DNA of 64,000 nucleotides from Hymenobacter terrenus (GTDB lineage: Bacteria; Bacteroidota; Bacteroidia; Cytophagales; Hymenobacteraceae): positions 124,001-188,000 of the forward strand of contig NZ_LATM01000004.1 in the NCBI RefSeq assembly GCF_000972495.1. The letters are read 5' to 3'. This document shows positions 52,813 through 60,378 of this stretch, piece after piece. The translations under genes and the position numbers were made by a program. The first letter of the stretch is position 1, and each line of letters opens with the position of its first letter. Below the pieces are notes generated by a model, which saw only the letters and a list, made by a program, of their open reading frames with translations, did not search any database and had not been told where the DNA came from.

Positions 52813-53229
52813 TTAGCTATGTAACACACCTACCCGGTCGAGGAGGGCGATATGAGTAAAATTGTCGGACACGATGGAATCGGGTACGAAGATGAATTTC
52901 TTATCGAAAATCTGAGAGCCACGGTAGTAGCTCACCCAGTATTGGTTATTGAGGTGAAACAAAGCGGAGTCGATAGGCTCGACGGGTACGGCGGTGCGAG
53001 GAGCTACCTGCTCAAACAGGAAACGCAGGGTAGAAGTACGTACCTTCTCGCCATCCTCCTGCTGGCCATAGCCATTGGCATTCACGATGACGTTCTCCAA
53101 GGGGAAAGAATTGTGATTGAGTAGGTAGACTTGCCACATGGGCTGGCCTTCGGGCGTGAGGGCATCCTCATCAGGGATGATAGCTACCGAAACACCTTCT
53201 ACGGGGTCAAAGGAAATATCTTGCTTCAC
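52813..53229 (-). CDS. Conserved hypothetical protein
   Basis: 138 residues from a GTG at 53229. No signal peptide or membrane helix. The sequence looks like a compact beta-rich domain (WQVYLLNHNSFPLENVIVNANGYG near residue 33, seen as WQVYLLNHNSFPLENV) and an acidic pocket. I recognise the general look of a small protein conserved in Bacteroidota but not a function. It lies between lipB and wecA on the same strand (45 and 62 bases), likely part of the same transcript. The 5' end falls next to a simple repeat, so the start is uncertain; an internal Met at residue 31 would remove conserved sequence. Confidence 0.7.
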   Translation of the reverse strand: MKQDISFDPVEGVSVAIIPDEDALTPEGQPMWQVYLLNHNSFPLENVIVNANGYGQQEDGEKVRTSTLRFLFEQVAPRTAVPVEPIDSALFHLNNQYWVSYYRGSQIFDKKFIFVPDSIVSDNFTHIALLDRVGVLHS

Positions 53230-53232
53230 AGG

Positions 53233-53262
53233 ACCACAGATTTAACGGATTAAAACAGATTT
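53233..53262. repeat. ACCACAGATTTAACGG...ACAGATTT dispersed-type repeat
   Basis: The wording ACCACAGATTTAACGGAT followed by TAAAACAGATTT matches a type of short sequence often scattered between genes in Bacteroidota and commonly found beside GxxExxY genes. It lies 3 bases before the GTG start of the hypothetical gene. No paired arm was found near it. Confidence 0.4.
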
Positions 53263-53274
53263 AGTGGTTATCAA

Positions 53275-54045
53275 TCAGGCGAGATGAGCACCTAGCAGAT
53301 AGGTGAGGTGAGGAAGCAGACGCTCCTGCACTTCGGCAACCGACACGGAGGCGCTGCTGAGTTCCTGGGCCAGCGAGGTAACGGCTTTGTCGGTGATGCC
53401 GCAGGGGACAATGTGGCCGAAATACGTGAGGTCGGGGTTGACGTTCAGAGCAAAACCGTGCAGGGTGACCCAGCGGCTGCACTTCACACCGAGGGCGCAG
53501 ATTTTGCGCGGGTTGGGGGCATCCTCTTCCCAATCGAGCCATACGCCGGTGAGGCCGGGAATACGGCCGGCGTTCAGACCGTACTCGAACAGGGTGCGAA
53601 TGACGGCTTCTTCCAGGGTGCGGAGGTACCAATGGATATCGGACCGGAAGTTATCGAGGTCGAGGATGGGATAACCCACCAACTGGCCGGGGCCATGATA
53701 AGTAATGTCGCCGCCCCGATTGATGCGGTGGAAGCTGGCACCGTGGGCGGCTAGGGCGGCTTCGTCAAGCAGCAGGTGCTCGGGCTTCCCACTTTTGCCT
53801 AGGGTATAGGTATGCGGGTGCTCACAGAGCAACAGATGGTTAAGAGTTGGGGCTAGCTCATCTCCGGTTATTTCGGCCTGGCGATTTTGGGTTTTGAGAG
53901 CCAGCGTGGCAGCCATCAGCTCTTCCTGCAGGTGCCACGTGGGCACGTAATCGACCAAGCCCAGGCGCTGTACCCGTAGCCCCCGATTAGGCAAGGAGCT
54001 GGCGGCAAGCAGCGGTGGGGAAAACGACTCTACAGAAGAGGCCAT
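53275..54045 (-). CDS. lipB: Lipoyl(octanoyl) transferase
   Basis: 256 residues. Moves octanoyl groups from acyl carrier protein to lipoyl domains of 2-oxoacid dehydrogenases and the glycine cleavage system. The essential lysine is in [17 protein letters not shown] (residue ~185), the catalytic cysteine in [13 protein letters not shown], and the [21 protein letters not shown] block is complete. The N-terminus has ~25 extra residues before the core ([15 protein letters not shown]). ATG at 54045. It begins the leftward run that ends with hemD. LipA is not in the window. Confidence 0.95.
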   Translation of the reverse strand: MASSVESFSPPLLAASSLPNRGLRVQRLGLVDYVPTWHLQEELMAATLALKTQNRQAEITGDELAPTLNHLLLCEHPHTYTLGKSGKPEHLLLDEAALAAHGASFHRINRGGDITYHGPGQLVGYPILDLDNFRSDIHWYLRTLEEAVIRTLFEYGLNAGRIPGLTGVWLDWEEDAPNPRKICALGVKCSRWVTLHGFALNVNPDLTYFGHIVPCGITDKAVTSLAQELSSASVSVAEVQERLLPHLTYLLGAHLA

Positions 54046-54181
54046 AGGTGTGGGCTTATGAAACGGGACGCAAAGGTACTAAGCGTTGTAGGCTTTAGCA
54101 GCCCCTCCCCTGCCAGCTGGTTATTACCAGTTAAAGGCTAGCTTGCGGCTAATCCTTGATGACTTATCCCGGCTTTGCCTT

Positions 54182-54541
54182 ATGGCTCACGCGCCCCACG
54201 AACTAGGCCAAGCCGGCGAGGCCGCGGCCGCTACTTTTTTTCTGGCGCTCGGCTACGAGGTACTGGCCCGCGGCTACCGCCATGGTCGGGCCGAAGTGGA
54301 CCTAGTACTACGACGCAGCACCGAACTATTGGTCTTCGTGGAAGTCAAGACCCGCTCCTCCGAGCATTTTGGTCCACCGGAGACATTCGTGTCAGCGCGA
54401 AAGAAGGAGCTGTTTCGGGTAGCAGCCACGCATTTGCAGGAGGAAATGGACTGGCGCGGCGACATCCGTTTCGATATCGTGGCGCTGACCCTGCTCAGCC
54501 AGGGGTTCCGCATCGAACATTTTGAGGATGCCTTTTATTAA
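54182..54541 (+). CDS. yraN: YraN-family endonuclease-like protein
   Basis: 119 residues from the ATG at 54182 (the upstream TTG is less likely). UPF0102/YraN family, restriction-endonuclease-like fold. Visible: GQAGEAAAATFFLALGYEVLARGYR, seen in parts, the E-V-D of AEVDLVLRRST, and the E-x-K of LVFVEVKTRSS, giving a D...ExK nuclease-like core; the invariant Arg/Ser of VSARKKELFRVAATHL follows. The role is not established; a Holliday junction or DNA repair role has been proposed for relatives. Divergent from lipB with 136 bases between. Confidence 0.9.
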   Translation: MAHAPHELGQAGEAAAATFFLALGYEVLARGYRHGRAEVDLVLRRSTELLVFVEVKTRSSEHFGPPETFVSARKKELFRVAATHLQEEMDWRGDIRFDIVALTLLSQGFRIEHFEDAFY

Positions 54542-54600
54542 AGGAATGGCTCGCGTTAGTGCCCTCGCTTTTGTTGAGGCGAGTTGACCCTCTAGCGGTA

Positions 54601-55653
54601 CTACCTCCTTTTGTTTTTGGGGGATACTTTGGCGGGGGCTTTGGGCACGGCGCGGGGGGCAGGCCGGCGCTGGCCGGGGCGGTCTTCAGCTTCGGGCTGG
54701 CCGCGCTTGTCGATGTTCTTCTCTTTATCGAAGATGGTGATGGCGTTGCGGTTATACTCGCGGACTAGCTCGGGCTCAGTCACCTCGGGGTCGTAGCCGG
54801 ACTCAGCGTATTGGTACTCGTAGCGACGGCGGCCCCGGAAGCCCCAGTATTTGGTCCAGATGCCAACGCGACGGCCGTTCTCGAACTGCCCCCGCCAGTC
54901 GGGCTGGCCATTAATGAGAAACTTAGCGTAATCACCTTCGAGCTTGCCATTGACGTAAGGCACCACCTCGTTGATGAGGCTACGGTCTTCGCCGTAATAG
55001 CTCACATTGGCATCGCGCGGGAAACCCATTTCGTAGTGGGTTTTGGTGAGCAGCACGCCGTTTTTATCGAACCGCTCCCAGCGCAGGTGGCGGGTACCAA
55101 GGGAGTAATATCCGGTTTCGAGCACCTTGTTGTTTTGCAGCTTCTTATACGGACCGTGCAGGATTTTGAGGGTCGGCGCATCGTCTTCCACGGCAGCCAT
55201 CTTCACCACTTTACGCTTCTTGGTGTCGTAGTAATAATGCGCGGGCGCGTAGGCATTGATGGTTTTCGGGTACTTCAGGAAGTAGAAAATTTCAATAATC
55301 TGGTTCCGGCCCTTGGGACCAGAGCGGGCAAAGGCTCGCTTGGTGCGCTCACCCAGAAACACGTTCTTCTTTTTCTTCTTGGTCTTGCGCTGGGCCTCCT
55401 TGTCGCCATCCTTGGCGGCGCGCTCTTGCTCCTTAGTAAGCAGCACCTTGCGGGCGGTACTCAACGATGGCTTGCCCTTGAGTGAGTCGGTAATTTGGGT
55501 CAGTGTGTCCGATGCGAGCACGGCCACGGACCCCTCAGAGGTGCTGTTGAAGGATACTGTTTTACGGGTGCAGGCCCACGGCAACAGCGTGAATAGCACC
55601 AGTGAAAGGCTCAGGGAACGTAGCGGCCGCAGCCACAGACGAGAAATACGCAT
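54601..55653 (-). CDS. Lipoprotein with MORN-like repeats
   Basis: 350 residues from the ATG at 55653. Signal peptide ending in the lipobox LLPWAC (Cys28). After a basic, lysine-rich segment (KEAQRKTKKKKKNVFLG, around residues 85-105) comes a region of repeats of the toxin-antitoxin YwqK/MORN type: HGPYKKLQNNKVLETGYYSLGTR, WERFDKNGVLLTKTHYEMG, GKLEGDYAKFLINGQPDWRGQF and NGRRVGIWTKYW. Such repeats form beta-hairpins and often occur in surface lipoproteins of Bacteroidota. The C-terminus is Pro/Arg/Lys-rich. Role unknown. Convergent with yraN. Confidence 0.7.
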   Translation of the reverse strand: MRISRLWLRPLRSLSLSLVLFTLLPWACTRKTVSFNSTSEGSVAVLASDTLTQITDSLKGKPSLSTARKVLLTKEQERAAKDGDKEAQRKTKKKKKNVFLGERTKRAFARSGPKGRNQIIEIFYFLKYPKTINAYAPAHYYYDTKKRKVVKMAAVEDDAPTLKILHGPYKKLQNNKVLETGYYSLGTRHLRWERFDKNGVLLTKTHYEMGFPRDANVSYYGEDRSLINEVVPYVNGKLEGDYAKFLINGQPDWRGQFENGRRVGIWTKYWGFRGRRRYEYQYAESGYDPEVTEPELVREYNRNAITIFDKEKNIDKRGQPEAEDRPGQRRPAPRAVPKAPAKVSPKNKRR

Positions 55654-55774
55654 GAACAACACGGAATAATTTCGCGGTATCAACGCAAAGGTAGGCCGGT
55701 TTGGTGCCCTCGTGGTAGGGGAGTTGTCTGGATGAGGCTGCAGCAACCAGAAAGACCACCTCTGCTCCTTACTA

Positions 55775-56596
55775 TTACGCCTTTACCTGCCGGTTGCTCA
55801 GGTTGAGATGGTGGCCGGCTACCAGCAGATGCAGCTGTAAGCCGTGGCCACTGATGAAGTTGCCATCCGGCAGGCCCGGCAGGTTGTTGTGAGTGGCGGC
55901 GGCGGCGTCAATTATCACCACGACTTCCTCGCCGAATACTTCTACCGGCTCGCTGGGGCGCACGATGAGGCCCGTTTCCTCGCTCAGCCCAATGCCGAGC
56001 AGGGTGGGTTGGGAGAGCACGGCATTCAGCAGGCGGGAGTAGCGGCCGCGCTCGGCAAAATGCTGATCGAGCAGCACGCCAGGCAACAGGCCCAGGCCGG
56101 GCTTGGCCTCGGCGCGGCCGCCGAGCAGGCTGCGCCAGCCGTAGCCCTCAACGAGCATCGACTCGGCCATGGCGGCGGCGCCAGCGCTGGTCCCAGCCAA
56201 GATAAAAGTGTCCTCATCCTGGTATTTCTCCTTGAGAATGGTGAGGAATTCGGTATTCAGCAAGAAGTCAGTAAGGCGTTCTTGGTCGCCACCGCTCATG
56301 AATACGAGGCTGGCCTTGCGCAGTCGGGCCAGGGTGGCGGGGTCATCAGCGGGGTGGGTTTCATCCACGCGGAGGTGTCGTACGTGGGGGCAACCCAGTT
56401 GGTGCCAGGCGTGGGCGTAGGCGGCGGCAGTGCGGGCTGGCTGGCGGCGCGTGGCGGTGGTCAGGACTTCAATAGCGGCCGACGGGTCGGGTAGCAGGCT
56501 GGCCAGCAGGGCGAGCATGGGGTCGTCGTCGCCGCCGCCCAGCAGGACGAGCGTACCGCGCGGCGCGGCAACGGGAGAGGTCGAGGCAACAGGCAT
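55775..56596 (-). CDS. Cyanophycinase-like S51 serine peptidase
   Basis: 273 residues. S51 family; cyanophycinase hydrolyses the storage polymer cyanophycin to beta-Asp-Arg dipeptides. Family features: GTLVLLGGGDDD at the N-terminus, VFMSGGDQERLTDFL, and the catalytic serine in the nucleophile elbow AGTSAGAAAM near residue 137. DQHFAERGRYSRLLNAV contains further conserved His/Arg residues, and GIGLSEETGLIV completes the core. No signal peptide is seen, so it is cytosolic. No cyanophycin synthetase gene is in the window; a related alpha-aspartyl peptidase activity is possible. Confidence 0.88.
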   Translation of the reverse strand: MPVASTSPVAAPRGTLVLLGGGDDDPMLALLASLLPDPSAAIEVLTTATRRQPARTAAAYAHAWHQLGCPHVRHLRVDETHPADDPATLARLRKASLVFMSGGDQERLTDFLLNTEFLTILKEKYQDEDTFILAGTSAGAAAMAESMLVEGYGWRSLLGGRAEAKPGLGLLPGVLLDQHFAERGRYSRLLNAVLSQPTLLGIGLSEETGLIVRPSEPVEVFGEEVVVIIDAAAATHNNLPGLPDGNFISGHGLQLHLLVAGHHLNLSNRQVKA

Positions 56597-56672
56597 GGAC
56601 TGCGGGTTTGGAGAGGCAAGAAAGAGCTTTGGGCCGCAAATGCGACCGTAGTCATAACAGCTAACGGGAATT

Positions 56673-56706
56673 TTTGGCCCGAAGCTGTGCTTTAGCCCTA
56701 CTTTTG
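56673..56706 (+). promoter_or_regulatory. Probable mgtE promoter
   Basis: TTTG (56673-56676) and TACTTTTG (56699-56706) separated by 22 bases match the Bacteroidota promoter pattern TTTG-N(about 20)-TAnnTTTG, 61 bases upstream of the mgtE ATG. No magnesium riboswitch-like structure was recognised in the leader. Confidence 0.6.
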
Positions 56707-56767
56707 TGTTACCCTATTCTGTCCCCCAGCCCGCTTGCCTAGCGAAGCACTCTCCCATCCCCTCTTC

Positions 56768-58144
56768 ATGCAGCCGCAGACCCTGGAAACCATCACGTCC
56801 CTGATTCAGGAGGGCGAATTTTTCAAGCTAAAGCAGGTTCTTCGCGGTTTTCAACCGTCGGAGTTGGTCGCCCTCATTGAGGAAGAGGAGGAACGGGAGC
56901 AGCTCATTATCTTCCGGCTGCTGCCTCTGAAGCTGGCCACTGAGGTGTTCGAATACCTTGACTTGGAGGTGCAACGACATTTTCTCGACAACCTGGCCCA
57001 AGACAAAATGGCCGACATCCTCAATGAGATGTCGCCGGACGACCGCACGGCCCTGCTCGAATTCCTGCCCGCCAACTTTGTGGCCGAGCTGGTGCAGAGC
57101 CTCTCGGAAGAGGAGCGCAAGGTGACCTTGCAGCTGCTGGGCTACCCCGAGTACTCGGTGGGCCGCCTGATGACTCCTGACTACATCGCCATCCGCGAAA
57201 ACTGGACGGTGCAGCAGGTGCTCGACTACATCCGGCAGCACGGCGGGCAGTCCGAAACGCTAAGTATGCTCTACGTGACCGACGCGCACGGTGTACTCAT
57301 TGACGACATCCGAATTCGGGAGTTTTTGCTGGCAGCCCCTACGGCCCGGGTGCGCGACCTGATGGACCGCCGCTTCGTGCAGCTCCAAGCCAACCAGGAC
57401 CAGGAAGAAGCCATCGATATTTTCCGGCGAAACGACCGCAACGCCCTGCCCGTGGTATCAGACCAGGGCATCCTGCTCGGCATCGTGACCATCGATGACA
57501 TCCTAAGCATTCGCGAGCAGGAGGACACCGAGGACATGCAGAAGCTCGGTGGCTCCGAGGCTCTCGATGAGCCGTATCTGGCCACGCCGCTCCTGCGCAT
57601 GGTGCAGAAGCGGGCCGGCTGGCTGGTGGTGCTGTTTTTGGGGGAATTATTGACGGCCTCAGCCATGCAGTTCTTTGAAGGGGAGCTGCAAAAGGCCATT
57701 GTACTGGTGCAGTTCATTCCACTCATCATCAGTTCGGGCGGCAACTCGGGCTCGCAGGCTACTTCGCTCATCATTCGGGCCATGGCGCTGGGCGAGTTCA
57801 CCCTAGGTGAATGGTGGCGGGTGTTGCGGCGGGAGTTATTGTCGGGCCTGGCGCTGGGGGTGATTCTGGGTATTGTCGGCTTTGCCCGCATTGCCGTCTG
57901 GCAAAGCCTCACCCCTATTTATGGGCCGCACTGGTTGATGGTGGCGCTCACGGTGGGCATCGCGCTAGTGGGCATTGTGCTATGGGGCTCGCTGGCCGGG
58001 TCTATGCTACCGCTGCTGCTGAAGAAAGCCGGCCTGGACCCCGCTACTTCGTCGGCACCCTTTGTAGCTACTCTGGTAGATGTGACGGGGCTTATTATCT
58101 ACTTCACGGTAGCACTGGTGATGCTGCACGGTACGCTGCTTTAA
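56768..58144 (+). CDS. mgtE: Magnesium transporter MgtE
   Basis: 458 residues from the ATG at 56768. Dimeric magnesium channel of the inner membrane. N-terminal helical MgtE_N domain (~20-125, with EMSPDDRTALLEFLP and VAELVQSLSEEERK), a CBS pair (~130-255; MTPDYIAIRENWTVQQVLDYI; DRRFVQLQANQDQEEAIDIFRR, seen in parts) that senses cytosolic magnesium, and five membrane helices (~285-455). The pore motif SSGGNSGSQATSLIIRAMALGE and the ion-binding region with PFVATLVDVTGLIIYF (aspartate) are present. The next gene starts 6 bases after its stop. Confidence 0.95.
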   Translation: MQPQTLETITSLIQEGEFFKLKQVLRGFQPSELVALIEEEEEREQLIIFRLLPLKLATEVFEYLDLEVQRHFLDNLAQDKMADILNEMSPDDRTALLEFLPANFVAELVQSLSEEERKVTLQLLGYPEYSVGRLMTPDYIAIRENWTVQQVLDYIRQHGGQSETLSMLYVTDAHGVLIDDIRIREFLLAAPTARVRDLMDRRFVQLQANQDQEEAIDIFRRNDRNALPVVSDQGILLGIVTIDDILSIREQEDTEDMQKLGGSEALDEPYLATPLLRMVQKRAGWLVVLFLGELLTASAMQFFEGELQKAIVLVQFIPLIISSGGNSGSQATSLIIRAMALGEFTLGEWWRVLRRELLSGLALGVILGIVGFARIAVWQSLTPIYGPHWLMVALTVGIALVGIVLWGSLAGSMLPLLLKKAGLDPATSSAPFVATLVDVTGLIIYFTVALVMLHGTLL

Positions 58145-58150
58145 GTCCTC

Positions 58151-58897
58151 ATGCTGCCTTTCTCGCGCCGTGCCGCCAAATCAGCAGTCGTGCAATGGGG
58201 GGCTTACACATGGGTCTTAGCGGGTGGAGCACTAGCTTTTTCTAGCTGTGCCGTGGTAGGTAGAGTGGAGCAGCTGGACGATGACTACTACCATTTAGTG
58301 CGCAGCGCTTCGTACGACTCACTGGTTGCCGCCCTGCCGCTTACCAAGCAACTCTACGTGCAGCAGCACGCCGATACTCTGCTGCTAACGCCCGATGCCC
58401 CCGGGGCGCCCGTTACCTACCGCTACCGCCTCCAGCCCAATCACCGGCTGCTGCTGCTACGCCGCCGCCTGGACCTCGACGTTTTTACCATTCCGTTCAA
58501 GGTGCGGCCGCCCCAAGGAGGCGTGCCAGTACAGCTCAATACCAATTTCAACGCCGCTATTTACGTGGGACGTCGGCTCGATTTCTATTCCTTACGAACC
58601 AAGCACACCACACCCTTCGGAGCCACGGCACGGATTCAGGCTACAGGGCTCGGCTACGGCGCGTTTGTGGGGGTCGGCTCCACGCTCGTCAGCGCCGATG
58701 TGACCCGCCAGCGCCCCAGTACCACTGAATATGAGGGGCTAGTAGTACACAGTGGCTTAGCTACCATTTACGATGCCCGGGCGTTCAACATCGGCTTAGC
58801 AGTTGGCATCGACCAGCTTTGGGGCCCCGATGGCTCCTATTGGGTATACCAGCATAAGCCTTGGTTCGGGGTCCTCTTTGGGCTGGATTTGAACTAG
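58151..58897 (+). CDS. Putative lipoprotein co-transcribed with mgtE
   Basis: 248 residues. The N-terminus (WVLAGGALAFSSC, Cys33) resembles a lipoprotein signal, so the protein is probably attached to the outer membrane. The rest is rich in beta strands alternating polar and hydrophobic residues (FKVRPPQGGVPVQLNTNFNAAIYVG, RIQATGLGYGAFVGVGSTLVSADVT, seen in parts) and resembles a small transmembrane barrel or lipoprotein beta-sandwich. I do not recognise a named family. Only 6 bases separate it from mgtE, so the two are expressed together; whether it takes part in magnesium uptake is unknown. Confidence 0.75.
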   Translation: MLPFSRRAAKSAVVQWGAYTWVLAGGALAFSSCAVVGRVEQLDDDYYHLVRSASYDSLVAALPLTKQLYVQQHADTLLLTPDAPGAPVTYRYRLQPNHRLLLLRRRLDLDVFTIPFKVRPPQGGVPVQLNTNFNAAIYVGRRLDFYSLRTKHTTPFGATARIQATGLGYGAFVGVGSTLVSADVTRQRPSTTEYEGLVVHSGLATIYDARAFNIGLAVGIDQLWGPDGSYWVYQHKPWFGVLFGLDLN

Positions 58898-59116
58898 CGC
58901 ATGATCATGACACTCAGGCTTGGTGTACATGTCTCGCCACTTATGCCGGCTTATGTCAGTGCATCAGTAACATGGTTCGCCACTCGTGCCGGGCAGGTGG
59001 GCACACAACAATATGCGAGCCGGCCTTCGACGAATGCCTCGACTTATACCGCTAAAGTACGATGCTATTGGGTAGCCTAGAACAGGGACGGAAAAGACAA
59101 TTAGCCAGTTACATGT
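58898..59116. other. Intergenic stretch with a 16-bp direct repeat
   Basis: No gene is supported. TCGCCACTTATGCCGG (58934-58949) and TCGCCACTCGTGCCGG (58977-58992) are direct copies with two differences, 43 bases apart. A small palindrome CATGATCATG lies at 58900-58909. Confidence 0.5.
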
Positions 59117-59151
59117 AAAAAAAGAAGCTGCCGAGATACCTCAGCAGCTTC
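59117..59151 (-). terminator. Terminator of the serine-rich peptide gene
   Basis: GAAGCTGC-C-GAG / CTC-A-GCAGCTTC forms a 12-position stem with one mismatch and a 4-base loop (59124-59151). On the minus strand it is followed by seven T (59117-59123). It lies 43 bases past the stop codon of the peptide gene and confirms that this gene is transcribed as its own unit. Confidence 0.92.
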
Positions 59152-59194
59152 CTTACTTAATCAGCGACGGTGCAGCCCGTACGGTTAGGCTGGA

Positions 59195-59488
59195 TTAGAA
59201 ACGGGGGAAACCGGGGAAACTGGGGATACCGGGGAAACTAGGGATGACGATACCGAGGGCCCGAAGAGCAGCGTCAAAAGCGGCGCGGTCAGTAAACTGT
59301 ACTCCGTTGATAGAACCGGAGAAGACACCGTTAGTGGTGCTGCTAGCAACGGACGTTCCACCACCAGAAGAACTGGTATTGGTGGTACCATTGCTGCTCG
59401 ATGAAGAGGAGCTGGACGAAGAACCGGTTTGAGCGAAGGCGCCGGTGGCAACCAGCGAGAGGGCGAGAACACCAATTAGTTTTTTCAT
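59195..59488 (-). CDS. Small serine-rich secreted peptide
   Basis: 97 residues from the ATG at 59488. Clear signal peptide MKKLIGVLALSLVATGAFAQ; the mature part is ~77 residues. It begins with TG and a run of ten Ser, continues with Asn/Thr/Ser/Gly-rich sequence to about residue 55, then a compact hydrophobic block (NGVFSGSINGVQFTDRAAFDAALRALG) and ends with a Phe-Pro-Gly repeat tail (SFPGIPSFPGFPRF). I recognise no family. It has its own terminator, so expression is likely. It could be a surface, adhesive or signalling peptide; the exported Ser/Thr tract suggests O-glycosylation, a guess from composition only. Confidence 0.75.
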   Translation of the reverse strand: MKKLIGVLALSLVATGAFAQTGSSSSSSSSSSNGTTNTSSSGGGTSVASSTTNGVFSGSINGVQFTDRAAFDAALRALGIVIPSFPGIPSFPGFPRF

Positions 59489-59887
59489 AGTGACAAAGTG
59501 AAAGTTGAGCATTGTTGAAAAAAAACGAAAAAGTGGGCTGCGGCCACTGCAATCTTTGGTGGAATCATGCCCCTGAAGCCACGAAGCAACAGCTGTAAGT
59601 GGAGCAACAGATTGCCTGATTTCAACGTTAAAACGCTAAGCCTACCCTGATGTTGTGTTGGTTACCTATTTTTTTTGCGGCGCTAAGCTATAAAGTTAGT
59701 CCTGATGATTTCTAATCAAAACTATAAATCCACAGCACCTCATCATTCAGAGAATATTACTGACTTTACGAGCAGCAAAAATTCTCCAAATAAAAAAAAT
59801 ACTAATTCGCTAATCTTCGTCGACGACCAAAAAGCGCGCAAGAATAACCATAGACTCAATTGCACTTATCCACTATTCCGTACGGTC
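59489..59887. other. Intergenic region between the peptide gene and arfB
   Basis: 399 bases. The right half (about 59690-59840) is strikingly AT-rich, with long A-runs. Short open frames exist on the plus strand but none has coding character, and one overlaps the end of arfB. The left part must hold the promoter of the peptide gene; a strict TAnnTTTG box was not found. Confidence 0.5.
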
Positions 59888-60292
59888 CTACTCCAGCTTG
59901 CGGCGGTTGGCCTTCTTCTCGCCCAGAATCTTTTTAGCTTCTAGGCGCTTGCGCACAGCGGCTTTACCAGGCTTGGTGGCTTTGCGGGGCTTGGGGCGGC
60001 GCAGACTTTTTTGCAACAACTCGTAGAAGCGGGCCAAGGCAATTTCCTTATTGCGCAACTGGCTACGGTCGTCCTGGGCGGTTACCAGAAGCAGGCCTTC
60101 GGCAGTGAGCTGGTTGCCCAGCTTTTCCAGAATCAGGGTCTTCTGCTCTCCAGTCAGTACCTGCGAATTCCGCAACGGAAAGCGCAGCTCCACCCGCGAT
60201 TCCACCTTATTTACATTTTGCCCACCCGGACCGCTGGACCGACTGGTCTGGAAGGTGATTTCGGGTAGGAAGGCGTCAGCAGGCGGAAGCAT
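59888..60292 (-). CDS. arfB: Alternative ribosome-rescue factor ArfB (YaeJ type)
   Basis: 134 residues. Peptidyl-tRNA hydrolase that frees ribosomes stalled without a stop codon. The catalytic GGQ motif is in SRSSGPGGQNVNKVESRVEL near residue 24; QDDRSQLRNKEIALARFYELL follows as in release-factor domain proteins. The C-terminal tail is very basic (RRPKPRKATKPGKAAVRKRLEAKK; seen in parts) and in ArfB enters the empty mRNA channel. Start ATG at 60292. It lies 86 bases downstream of the KAS III gene, with a 21-bp hairpin between them. Confidence 0.95.
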   Translation of the reverse strand: MLPPADAFLPEITFQTSRSSGPGGQNVNKVESRVELRFPLRNSQVLTGEQKTLILEKLGNQLTAEGLLLVTAQDDRSQLRNKEIALARFYELLQKSLRRPKPRKATKPGKAAVRKRLEAKKILGEKKANRRKLE

Positions 60293-60312
60293 GGGATTGA
60301 GTTATCAGTTAT

Positions 60313-60368
60313 TAAATTATGAGGTAAAATTGGCTGACTTCGCTAGACCAATTTTACCTCATAATTTA
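60313..60368. repeat. Perfect 21-bp hairpin between fabH-type gene and arfB
   Basis: TAAATTATGAGGTAAAATTGG minus its first base is quoted: AAATTATGAGGTAAAATTGG. This arm (60313-60333) is exactly complementary to 60348-60368, with a 14-base loop. It is AT-rich, lacks a T-run on the minus strand, and ends 20 bases before the arfB start codon, so it would hide or shape the arfB leader if transcribed through from the upstream gene. Confidence 0.8.
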
Positions 60369-60378
60369 TAACTCACAA

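Noticed and set aside
59705..59944. A 79-codon open frame on the plus strand beside arfB
   Set aside because: Low-complexity start in an AT-rich patch and overlap with the 3' end of arfB; no signs of coding.
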